Shown: positions 6,518 to 12,706 of the stretch, piece after piece
How positions within the stretch are numbered: the first letter of the stretch is position 1
Layout of the letters: each line of letters starts with the position of its first letter
Assembly: GCA_030642865.1 (NCBI GenBank)
Contig: DAOWMW010000013.1
Coordinates: 1-12,706, forward strand
From: Desulfobacteraceae bacterium
GTDB lineage: Bacteria; Desulfobacterota; Desulfobacteria; Desulfobacterales; BuS5
Reading direction: 5' to 3'
DNA length: 12,706 nucleotides
Notes under the pieces: model-generated
The model's database searches: none
What the model was told of the DNA's origin: nothing
The model's input: the letters and a program-made list of their open reading frames with translations, nothing else
Translations under genes and position numbers: made by a program

Positions 6518-7348
6518 TTATACCTTTTTTAATACATCCACCATTGTATAGACTTTTCCCTGTGATTGAACAGCAATTTTGCCAAAAAGAAACAAAATTG
6601 CATCAATGGTTCCCCTGGCATAAACATCGCGGCCGTTGACATTGTGGGTAAAAGAAAATTTGACAGTTTTATCTTCAGATATAAGGGTATATGTATGGTA
6701 TCCGTGTCCTTTTAAATATTCGTCTGGTATATTCCATTCGGTTTTCTGAATTTTGGGATCCCGTTCCTGAATAATATTGTTTTCTGAAAAATCAATTCCC
6801 ATTTTCACAAAAGATTTTGCCACGGCTTTTGCTGTTCCGCTTGTATCAGCCTTCCCTTTTTGATGGCTTTCTCGAATTTCGAGGGAATATTCTGAAAAAA
6901 TTCCGGGGAATCTATCTGCGCACCATTCCAGCATGGCCTGAAAACCTACAATCTGTTTTGCCATATTCGGCGCAATTACCGCTGATATGGAAGATTCTTT
7001 AACAGTATTTCCCAGCAGTTTTCTATCACCTCCTGTTGTTCCCATTACAAAAGGAAGATTATGCCTGCAGTAGAATTCAGCATTCTCATTAACCGCTGAT
7101 GGATGGGTATAATCGACACTTATAAACGATTTTTTATTCTTAATAATTTTTTTTATTTTATCATCCCGCACATCAGGCTTTAAAAGATCAATGGAGCAAC
7201 CATCAATATTGTATCTGGATTCAATAATTTCCGGCCCGGTCATGGAAAAGGGGATAAGTTTTAACCTGCTGTCTTTTAAAATATGTTTGGCAATATTTAC
7301 AGCAACATTACCCGGAATGCCGTTTACCATAACCCAAATTTTATCCAT
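6518..7348 (-). CDS. dapB: 4-hydroxy-tetrahydrodipicolinate reductase, plant-type DapB
   Basis: A 276-residue cytosolic NAD(P)H-dependent reductase of the diaminopimelate/lysine pathway, converting hydroxy-tetrahydrodipicolinate to tetrahydrodipicolinate. The N-terminus WVMVNGIPGNVA is the dinucleotide-binding loop in the variant form of the plant-type family. FVMGTTGGDR (100-109) and ESHQKGKADTSGTA (160-173) carry the family's catalytic His and Lys and the substrate-binding SGTA. The ESHQ and GTTGGDR wording is characteristic of plant-type DapB rather than the E. coli form (HHxxKxDxPSGTA). The ATG at 7348 is chosen because AAGGAAG precedes it and a strong promoter lies at 7410-7418; a frame open back to 7456 would include that promoter. 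It forms an operon with the downstream YejA-like gene. Confidence 0.93.
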   Translation of the reverse strand: MDKIWVMVNGIPGNVAVNIAKHILKDSRLKLIPFSMTGPEIIESRYNIDGCSIDLLKPDVRDDKIKKIIKNKKSFISVDYTHPSAVNENAEFYCRHNLPFVMGTTGGDRKLLGNTVKESSISAVIAPNMAKQIVGFQAMLEWCADRFPGIFSEYSLEIRESHQKGKADTSGTAKAVAKSFVKMGIDFSENNIIQERDPKIQKTEWNIPDEYLKGHGYHTYTLISEDKTVKFSFTHNVNGRDVYARGTIDAILFLFGKIAVQSQGKVYTMVDVLKKV

Positions 7349-7409
7349 TTTAATCTTCCTTACTTTTTTTGAATTAAAATTTTTTAAACAAGATAGAGCC
7401 CAAACGAAA

Positions 7410-7418
7410 ATTATAGCA
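7410..7418 (-). promoter_or_regulatory. Extended -10 promoter for dapB
   Basis: On the minus strand TTTTGC precedes a perfect TATAAT (7410-7415), giving an extended -10 element that would start transcription about 55 bases before the dapB ATG. A second candidate lies upstream: TTGACA (7467-7472) with a 17-base spacer to TGAAAT. Both lie downstream of the 7521-7764 repeat, so dapB does not depend on read-through from the nucleotidyltransferase gene. Confidence 0.6.
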
Positions 7419-7520
7419 AAAGTCACATCGCCAAAGAATAATAATTTCAACATCATTTAAGGAATATGTCAAGCCCCTGAATGACCAGTTATTTATTCTG
7501 GAATCCTGGTTTTCCTCAGA

Positions 7521-7764
7521 AGTGTCTGGTTAGAATCTTGCAAGAGGGAAGTTTACTTGTTTTTGTAGCGTATTGAATAAATTTCTTAGAATTTCTTAGT
7601 GCAGCGTAGCCAAAAAATTGCGATTGTTTGAGCGAGGCACGAGCGAGTTTCGTAATTTTTGCGAAGCAAACTTAGAAATTCAAGAAATTTATTCTTTAAT
7701 AGCGGAAAAAACAATTAAACTTTCCGTATTGTCTTTTTTGCAATTTCCTAACCGGACAGCACTG
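7521..7764. mobile_element. Large palindromic MITE-like element (family B)
   Basis: About 244 bases that fold on themselves almost end to end. Left end: AGTG-TCTGGTTAG (7521-7533). Right end, reverse-complemented: AGTGCTGTCCGGTTAG. Both arms then contain GGAAGTTTA/GGAAAGTTTAA, a T-rich stretch with a GC-containing gap, AATAAATTTCTT and AATTTCTAAG-like blocks, and the centre is a GAGCGAGGCACGAGCGAG motif inside CAAAAAATTGCGA/TCGTAATTTTTGCG arms. No gene is present. The right end stops 3 bases before the nucleotidyltransferase stop codon. The left end recurs at 11904-11938 (30 of 35 bases identical). Confidence 0.7.
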
Positions 7765-7767
7765 ATT

Positions 7768-9201
7768 TTAATTGTCCCTGTTGAGTTTTTTTGCCATGGC
7801 AAGTGCTTCATCCTTTGTTTTTAGAAGCCCCAGTTCCTGGGCTTCCCTGATCTTTTTCAAGATCATGCCCATGGCGGGGCCTGGGCAGATACCAAGGGGA
7901 ATAATATCTTTTCCGGAAATCAGGTTTTTTTGTTCAATCCTGCTCTTCCCTTTTTCGTAATATTCATAAACTAATTCTGTCAGCATTTTCAGGCGTTTCT
8001 TTTTTTCCGATTCCACAGATAATGGCCCCTGTTTACTCATTACATCGGCCATTGCAAGAATAACCAGGGGTACAACATCTTCTTTAACCTTTTTAAACCA
8101 GCGAACACGGGTTCTTTCGCTGGTTTTATCATTTGCTATTCTGACCGGCTGCATATGTTCACTTGCCAGAAGCTGGAGAAAAAAAGAGTCTCTCTTTGAC
8201 ATGCGGAGCCTGGAGGCAATTCCCCCCACGATTTTTCCACCTGTTTTTTCATGGCCGTAAAAGGTGAGCCTGTCTGATTTTTTGTCCAAAGCTCTGGTTT
8301 GAGGTTTTCCAGCATCATGGAGCAGGGCTCCAATTTTTATTAAGGGGAGTTTTGAATCTGACAAAAGGTTTTCAAAGACTTTGTTTGCATGGGGTCCGAA
8401 AAATTTTGTTCTTTTTTTTATTATATCCTCACATTTTTCAAGGACTTTAATGGAATGAGACCATACATTTTGGTGGTGGTAACCGTTTTGGAAACATTCC
8501 CTCATCTTTTTGATTTCAGGAAAAATTTTCTCCAAACACCCCGTATTGTCCATTATTTTTACAAAATTGCTGCTATTATCAAAACTGAAAATTTTTATCA
8601 GTTCGTACAAAATTCTTTCACCCGGTGAAGATGTAAGGGATTCAGCATGAATTTTTATTTCGGTCAAGGTCTTTTTATCCATGGTGAAATCAAGTTCCGC
8701 CGCGAATCTGAATCCCCGCAGAATTCTCACAGGATCAGATGGAAATGCCTTTTCTCCGGTAACCCTGATGATTTTTTTTTCAAGATCTAAAAGACCATTC
8801 AATGGATCTATGAGCTCTTCTGTTTCTCCTTTGGGGCCGACCCTGAATGCCATGGCATTTATTGTAAAATCACGTTGTTTGAGGTCAAAACAGATGGACC
8901 CGCCCTGTATTTGGGATATGTCGAGGAATAATAACCTGTTTGCTCGATCTATTACCCTGTAACATGGCTGGTCAGCTTTTTTTGTAAACAATACAATCCT
9001 GGCATTTTTACTTTTTGCTATTTGAAATGCAGTTCTTTCAGGGTCAGGGGAGGCCAGGTCGATATCATTTATACTCCTTGCAAGAAAGTAATCCCTTACA
9101 GATCCACCCACCAGATAAATCTCAGGGGAATCAGTATTTATAAGGCTCAACCATGTGCGTAATATTTTTGTTATCCGGGATCTTTTTGCCCTGGTTTCCA
9201 T
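7768..9201 (-). CDS. tRNA nucleotidyltransferase/poly(A) polymerase with HD domain
   Basis: A 477-residue class II polymerase-beta-fold nucleotidyltransferase. Signature: YLVGGSVRD (29-37), metal-binding DID (46-48), a third carboxylate at Asp94, QRDFTINAMA (109-118) and DPVRILRGFRFAAEL (156-170). These enzymes add CCA (or A/CC separately, or poly(A)) to RNA 3' ends; which activity applies cannot be decided by eye, so no gene symbol is given. Residues about 240-380 are an HD phosphohydrolase-like domain with HHQNVWSHS (His249), LLHDAGK (His295-Asp296) and GHEKT (His317), as in bacterial CCA enzymes that also handle 2',3'-cyclic phosphates. The start ATG at 9201 lies inside the end of the upstream kinase gene (31-base overlap) with no clear Shine-Dalgarno, implying translational coupling. 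The stop abuts the 7521-7764 repeat. Confidence 0.92.
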   Translation of the reverse strand: METRAKRSRITKILRTWLSLINTDSPEIYLVGGSVRDYFLARSINDIDLASPDPERTAFQIAKSKNARIVLFTKKADQPCYRVIDRANRLLFLDISQIQGGSICFDLKQRDFTINAMAFRVGPKGETEELIDPLNGLLDLEKKIIRVTGEKAFPSDPVRILRGFRFAAELDFTMDKKTLTEIKIHAESLTSSPGERILYELIKIFSFDNSSNFVKIMDNTGCLEKIFPEIKKMRECFQNGYHHQNVWSHSIKVLEKCEDIIKKRTKFFGPHANKVFENLLSDSKLPLIKIGALLHDAGKPQTRALDKKSDRLTFYGHEKTGGKIVGGIASRLRMSKRDSFFLQLLASEHMQPVRIANDKTSERTRVRWFKKVKEDVVPLVILAMADVMSKQGPLSVESEKKKRLKMLTELVYEYYEKGKSRIEQKNLISGKDIIPLGICPGPAMGMILKKIREAQELGLLKTKDEALAMAKKLNRDN

Positions 9202-10046
9202 AATCTGTGGATTTTTATGTGTTTTGAATATCCGTGCAGATATTCGCGTAAATATTGATCTGTGCTCTTCCCATTATTAAAATATTCTTTAAAAAATCTT
9301 AAAAAATCACTTTTTGAAAGAAGTATGTTTTTTTTATCTATTTTATCAATATAACGGTGAAATCGAAAAAGATTTTTCAGTTTTTTTTTAAGGCTTAATT
9401 TTCTTTTTATACTCGAATTATCAAAATCAATTATATATGGTACAGAAGGGAAGTTAATATTTTTTTTGATTATAATATTTTTCAGATGAAGATCAGCATG
9501 ATATATTCCTGCGGAATGCATTTTTCTGATGGCCCCTGCCACCGATTTTATGACCTCCCGTTTCTCCTTAATCCAGGTTTTCCCCTGTTTTGTGGACAAA
9601 TTTTCAAAACAGGTTTTCAGATCAACCCCGCCGGAAAGCTCCTTTGTGATTAAATCAGCCCTGTAAAAAAAAAAGGGCATTTTATCTATTACCAGAGCCA
9701 GTATTTCATAGGTGGGGATATTTAACGAGATTACCTTTTCCACAAAAAATAATTCTTTTAATGGCCTGGGGTTCCCCCAGAAAACATCTTTGTTAAAAAA
9801 ACGGGTAAATCCGCCGTGGGTGTAATGTTTTATAACCATTCTTTCATTATCAGTCTTGTCAATCAGGACAGATGGAACAGGGTCCCTTCCAGCGTAGAAA
9901 ATAACCGATTTATTATTTTTCAAAAATCTGGCCGGATTTTCTATCCCCTGGCTCAACAATCGTTCTTTATATGTATTCCGGATGTATATTAGTCTGTTCC
10001 CTTTTTTAATCAGGCTAAATGATGGGGGCAATACTTTTTTTTTCAC
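9171..10046 (-). CDS. Lipopolysaccharide kinase-like (WaaP/KdkA-type) protein
   Basis: A 291-residue protein with the protein-kinase-like fold of the Kdo/WaaP family, which phosphorylates sugars of the lipopolysaccharide inner core at the inner face of the membrane. Visible elements: the ATP-binding Lys73 (VIKHY), GGFTRFFN (78-85) typical of the family's early region, the catalytic loop HADLHLKN (183-190, Asp185 and Asn190), and the metal-binding DFD (207-209). The C-terminus is rich in Lys and Arg, suiting a membrane-surface protein. It starts at GTG 10046, supported by GAGGAA 5 bases upstream. A TGGGGCCCCA palindrome sits at 10064-10073, just before this site. It overlaps the nucleotidyltransferase gene by 31 bases. 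The real acceptor, sugar or otherwise, is inferred from family resemblance only. Confidence 0.85.
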   Translation of the reverse strand: MKKKVLPPSFSLIKKGNRLIYIRNTYKERLLSQGIENPARFLKNNKSVIFYAGRDPVPSVLIDKTDNERMVIKHYTHGGFTRFFNKDVFWGNPRPLKELFFVEKVISLNIPTYEILALVIDKMPFFFYRADLITKELSGGVDLKTCFENLSTKQGKTWIKEKREVIKSVAGAIRKMHSAGIYHADLHLKNIIIKKNINFPSVPYIIDFDNSSIKRKLSLKKKLKNLFRFHRYIDKIDKKNILLSKSDFLRFFKEYFNNGKSTDQYLREYLHGYSKHIKIHRLWKPGQKDPG

Positions 10047-10223
10047 TTTGATTCCTCAAATTTTGGGGCCCCATTTATTAACAATATGTTGAGTGGAAAC
10101 GATTACGCAGAGGAAATATCACTTTATTAACAAGATAAGCACCAGCATAAACGGTTCCCGTCCCGGAGCCGCTGACAAGACTCATGGGAATGATGCTCTT
10201 CCGGTTTTTTGCAAGGCCATTAA

Positions 10224-10261
10224 AAAAAGGCACCCTTCATAATTCAAAGGAGTGCCTTTTT
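10224..10261 (-). terminator. Rho-independent terminator after the cold shock gene
   Basis: AAAAAGGCAC (10224-10233) pairs with GTGCCTTTTT (10252-10261), extended inwards by CCTT/AAGG with one bulged A. Read on the minus strand the stem ends in GTGCC followed by seven T residues, 19 bases after the cold shock stop. The A-rich other side means it could also stop transcription from the plus strand. Confidence 0.85.
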
Positions 10262-10279
10262 AAACTAAAAATTATTTCT

Positions 10280-10480
10280 CTAAACTACAGTGACATTGAT
10301 TGCTGCTGGACCTTTTGGACCCTGTTCAATGTCAAAGGTAACTTTGTCCCCTTCATCCAGAGACTTGAAACCGGTTGAATTGATTCCTGAATGATGAACA
10401 AAAACATCCGGACCATCTTCTTGTTCAATAAAACCAAATCCCTTACTGTTATTAAACCATTTTACAATTCCGTTAGCCAT
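10280..10480 (-). CDS. Cold shock protein (CspA family)
   Basis: A 66-residue single cold-shock domain, a five-strand OB-fold that binds single-stranded RNA and DNA and melts RNA structure. The N-terminus [18 protein letters not shown] contains RNP1 (KGFGFI, 13-18), and VFVHHS (26-31) is RNP2, with aromatic surface residues Trp9, Phe10, Phe15, Phe17, Phe27 and His29 in place. Length is normal for the family. A strong AAAAGGAGGA (10489-10498) sits 8 bases before the ATG, the best ribosome binding site in the window, fitting high expression. It is a single-gene unit closed by the 10224-10261 terminator. The 291-base upstream gap could hold a long structured leader as in other csp genes, but no cold-box motif was identified. 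Confidence 0.97.
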   Translation of the reverse strand: MANGIVKWFNNSKGFGFIEQEDGPDVFVHHSGINSTGFKSLDEGDKVTFDIEQGPKGPAAINVTVV

Positions 10481-10771
10481 AGTGACGTCCTCCTTTTAAG
10501 GATTAAAGATTTTCATGGTTTCAAACTTAAGGTCGCCACTTTGACAAATGGATTTTCCCTTTAGAACGAAACCGGCCAGCCAATTGACCGGCCTTAATTT
10601 GCATGGCACACTAACATATTAAATTGGTAAAGGGAAGTTTTATTTAATTTTATTTAAATAAACCCTGGAAAATTCAGGAAGGTATTGACGCGGTAAAGCC
10701 AGACTCTATAGGCATATAGCAACAAGTGATATTGCTGTTGATATCTTTTCGGAGAAAAAAATATTTATTTT
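10481..10771. other. Intergenic leader region of the cold shock gene with small hairpins
   Basis: This 291-base gap has no gene. It holds a GC-rich imperfect hairpin with GGCC ends (10574-10577 and 10590-10593, around AGCCAATTGACC), whose minus-strand exit GGTTTCGTTCTAAA is only moderately T-rich, so it could be a weak terminator for the upstream hydrolase gene. It also holds a 9-base AT hairpin (TTTATTTAA 10639-10647 with 10654-10662) and a small CAACA...TGTTG fold near 10714-10735. The cold shock promoter must lie here, but no convincing -35/-10 pair was found. Confidence 0.4.
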
Positions 10772-11680
10772 CTATGCACCAAAATAGTTTTTGTTTTCCT
10801 GTTTAATTTTCCCACTTTTTAGCAATAAATTTAAATGTTGCCTGAGCATGTTTTGTTCAAAAAATAATACGAATTCATTCATTGGCCATTCAAGTCTCTC
10901 TATATTTTTATAGATTATCTGATTTTTGGCCAATTCAATAATGCTCGCAGGTTTTTTTTGAAGCAATCTGATTATTTGATTTTCCCTATTAGATATTATT
11001 TTAAAACACCTGTCAAGCCATATATTAATATCGTGGATAACATTATCAAAATGACTTGAAAGGCATTTTTTGATATTGATATTTTTGATGGATTCCAGTG
11101 TGTTCATGTAGTCGCTTAAATTGGAATCCAGATATCCATACCAGGGTCCAAATGTATCAAAGCCGAGATCTGAAGCGAATAAAAGGTTTTCATCTTCAGC
11201 AAAAAAACAGTAATGGCCATCAGAATGACCTGGCGCATAAATGGCCTTTAACTTGACTTTCCCCAAATCGAAAATATATCCATCTTGATAAGTATTTTCA
11301 TTTCCATACGTATCTCCTTGAAAATCAACGGTATTTTTTATTATTATGTCCCAGGTATTTTCCACGGATTCTCCCTTTATACCGATTTTTTTCTTAAGTT
11401 TATCCAAAGATTGAGAGAGTCCCAGATCTTGCTTTGGAACAAATATTTTTGCCGAAGATAAGTTGGAGATAATGCTGTTCCCTGCAACATGATCAGGATG
11501 GACATGACTTGTGATCAGAATATCAATTCTGTTTTCCTGCAAAAATTTTTTAAGCAGCTCATTCCCAAAACCGGCATCTATCATAAGAACTATATCATCC
11601 TCAATAAGAAGAGAATTACAATTAGGAAACTTATGTTGCTCTAAAAGACTGATCTCTTTGGTTATCTGTATTTTATTCAA
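10772..11680 (-). CDS. Metallo-beta-lactamase-fold hydrolase
   Basis: A 302-residue probably cytosolic dinuclear zinc hydrolase. The metal ligands are all present: TSHVHPDH (His59, His61, Asp63, His64), APGHSDGH (His152), Asp171 in FASDLG, and His210 in SSHFD. The ending resembles the glyoxalase II/RNase Z-like MBL group with a small C-terminal helical/winged-helix segment (about 230-300), often seen in LACTB2-like proteins. The start is TTG 11680 with AAAGG upstream; the frame has no better ATG near the conserved N-terminus. It appears monocistronic: the family A palindrome lies upstream and 291 bases separate it from the cold shock gene. The substrate is unknown. Confidence 0.88.
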   Translation of the reverse strand: MNKIQITKEISLLEQHKFPNCNSLLIEDDIVLMIDAGFGNELLKKFLQENRIDILITSHVHPDHVAGNSIISNLSSAKIFVPKQDLGLSQSLDKLKKKIGIKGESVENTWDIIIKNTVDFQGDTYGNENTYQDGYIFDLGKVKLKAIYAPGHSDGHYCFFAEDENLLFASDLGFDTFGPWYGYLDSNLSDYMNTLESIKNINIKKCLSSHFDNVIHDINIWLDRCFKIISNRENQIIRLLQKKPASIIELAKNQIIYKNIERLEWPMNEFVLFFEQNMLRQHLNLLLKSGKIKQENKNYFGA

Positions 11681-11717
11681 AAAAGAAACCTTTTAAATAT
11701 AGACCGTAAGAATCGTG

Positions 11718-11902
11718 AATTTATTTCATCCCCAATCCTAAGGACTCGATCAAAAATAACTTAGCATTTTAATCGTCGATCCATCCTGTCTGACTGCGTT
11801 ACGAAAACGTATAAATATCTTGATATTCCTGCGTTTTCACGCCTTGTCAGACAGGCGCCTCAACACTTAAAATTGCCAATTTATTTTCGATCGAATCCTA
11901 AG
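11718..11902. repeat. Long palindrome of family A arms
   Basis: Two diverged arms face each other: 11737-11819 on one side and 11822-11902 on the other, meeting at AATATC-TT-GATATT (11814-11827). Both arms carry CGTTTTC, GTCAGxCAGG, CTTAAAAT and GATCGAxTCCTAAG blocks. The left flank 11718-11738 is the reverse complement of 2658-2678 (21 of 21 identical). The whole occupies the gap between the hydrolase and DUF362 genes. Positions 1-87 carry a closely matching arm in the opposite orientation to the left arm. Confidence 0.8.
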
Positions 11903-11903
11903 C

Positions 11904-11938
11904 AGTGTACGGTTAAAATCTTGCGAAAGGGAAGTTTA
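11904..11938 (+). repeat. Solo end of the family B element overlapping a stop codon
   Basis: Thirty of 35 bases match 7521-7555, the left end of the palindromic element, in the same orientation. The matching stretch ends in GGAAGTTTA, whose last three bases are the reverse complement of the TAA stop of the DUF362 gene. It is separated from the family A palindrome by one base, giving a composite of two repeat families. Confidence 0.7.
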
Positions 11939-12706
11939 TTTCTTGCAATTTTTTAATTTTGAAATAGCTTTCAGAATTTCGCTCCCCACAGGGGGACATC
12001 CCTGGACAAATATTTTGCTGTTTTTATGTATGGCTGTGCAGTTTCCCATGCATAAAGAGTCCGGGGGAATGTCAGTATTACCTTTTCCAATAACCATATT
12101 TATTTGTTTATCCTGGGGAAGAGCGTTTATAATTTCACCATGATATTTTTTTAAAAAAAGAAGAAGAGTCGACTGGCAGGCACTGCATGATTTTTTGTCA
12201 TAAATATTTATTCCGGGAAATTCAAAGGCCAGGTTTTTCGGGGGAGGAGAAAAAAAAACGGCCATTTTGATCCAGTTTTCCGGCGTAATAGATATCTTGT
12301 TTAGATCGATGATACCAAAACCACGTTTTGCTCCAAGGCGAAGATGGGGAATATCTTCTGCCTTCGTCCCCATGAGCCTGCACGCTACAGCATCTGCGGC
12401 AAAGGGGTCAAAGCCTGCCACTACAACATCCATCGGCTTTGGATTTCCTGCGCTGGGGCCTAATCCTTCCATTCCCACGGTGCCGTCAATAATTGAAAAA
12501 TCCGGCCTGAGAATTTCCGCAAGATCTGATATGGCAATATCTATGGGCTTTTCATCATACCCTTTCACAGGGGGGAGCATATGGAGCTTGACTTTACTTT
12601 TTTTCCAAAGGCACCCTTTCATATTCTTTATTGAAAGAGTTACTCCTGTATGCATGTGCATTTTCATTACCGGGATTGAGACTATTATGTCGGATTCAAT
12701 AACATC
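11936..12706 (-). CDS. DUF362 protein, 5'-truncated by the window edge
   Basis: The frame stays open through the last base, adding DVIESDIIVSIPV before the first in-window Met, so the true start is outside; 256 residues are visible. The text DIIVSIPVMKMHMHTGVTLS, IKNMKGC, IIDGTVGMEGLGPSAG and DPFAADAVACRLMG is typical of DUF362 (PF04015). The tail carries SCSAC, CMGNC and GCPP, spaced like an iron-sulphur or other metal site in this subfamily; the ligand assignment is inference. The Met at 12667 sits in the conserved core and is not the start. The stop codon overlaps a repeat end at 11904-11938. Biochemical function is not established for this group; some relatives sit beside ferredoxins. Confidence 0.88.
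   Translation of the reverse strand, partial: DVIESDIIVSIPVMKMHMHTGVTLSIKNMKGCLWKKSKVKLHMLPPVKGYDEKPIDIAISDLAEILRPDFSIIDGTVGMEGLGPSAGNPKPMDVVVAGFDPFAADAVACRLMGTKAEDIPHLRLGAKRGFGIIDLNKISITPENWIKMAVFFSPPPKNLAFEFPGINIYDKKSCSACQSTLLLFLKKYHGEIINALPQDKQINMVIGKGNTDIPPDSLCMGNCTAIHKNSKIFVQGCPPVGSEILKAISKLKNCKK

Noticed and set aside
7349..7456. A longer dapB with 36 extra N-terminal hydrophobic residues
   Set aside because: The extension would span an extended -10 TATAAT promoter, and a good AAGGAAG site directly precedes the internal ATG where the family's N-terminus begins.
10082..10223. A minus-strand open stretch reading SLVSGSGTGTVYAGAY between the kinase and cold shock genes
   Set aside because: About 50 codons, no start with a ribosome site, and its upstream end lies in the terminator. 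It may be a relic of a gene but nothing supports calling one.
1..12706. CRISPR array, tRNA or rRNA genes, phage or toxin-antitoxin genes
   Set aside because: The repeats are palindromic and dispersed rather than regularly spaced. No cloverleaf or rRNA sequence was seen, and no small gene pair matches known toxin-antitoxin families.

Overview
The window looks like an AT-rich stretch of chromosome from a Gram-negative bacterium, probably a deltaproteobacterium (Desulfobacterota). This is inferred from a plant-type dihydrodipicolinate reductase, a WaaP/Kdo-type lipopolysaccharide kinase, a YejA-like periplasmic binding protein, a DUF2889 protein, a DUF362 protein with a cysteine-rich tail, and abundant short palindromic repeats between genes. 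No phage, plasmid, CRISPR, rRNA or tRNA genes were seen.

Layout. Positions 1-969 hold no convincing gene: one half of a palindromic repeat, AT-rich filler and a second repeat upstream of a short-chain dehydrogenase (970-1740, +). After that gene come a repeat hairpin and a good rho-independent terminator, then a secreted staphylococcal-nuclease-like protein (1945-2658, +). All remaining genes are on the minus strand. In transcription order they are: a DUF362 protein cut by the right edge (11936-12706), a metallo-beta-lactamase-fold hydrolase (10772-11680), a cold shock protein with its own terminator (10280-10480), a lipopolysaccharide-kinase-like protein overlapping a tRNA nucleotidyltransferase/poly(A) polymerase with an HD domain (9171-10046 and 7768-9201), dapB followed after 4 bases by a YejA-like binding protein (6518-7348 and 4759-6513), a DUF2889 protein (4109-4624) and a DegT/DnrJ-type sugar aminotransferase (2852-3985).

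How the genes relate. Two gene pairs look cotranscribed: kinase plus nucleotidyltransferase (31-base overlap) and dapB plus the yejA-like gene (4-base gap). The kinase and the aminotransferase both point to envelope polysaccharide chemistry but are not adjacent. The rest is ordinary housekeeping or peripheral metabolism, and I see no dedicated defence or biosynthetic system.

The most notable content is between the genes. At least four families of imperfect palindromes or inverted repeats occur, several in two or more copies here, and three of them begin on or within 3 bases of a stop codon. One (2658-2837) has 17-base perfect terminal inverted repeats and nearly fills the gap between two convergent genes. 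Another (7521-7764) has roughly 90-base imperfect arms, and one of its ends recurs at 11904-11938, overlapping the DUF362 stop codon. A third forms a palindrome of about 165 bases near 11820 and recurs in inverted orientation at position 1. These look like non-autonomous MITE- or REP-type elements, and no transposase in this window could move them.
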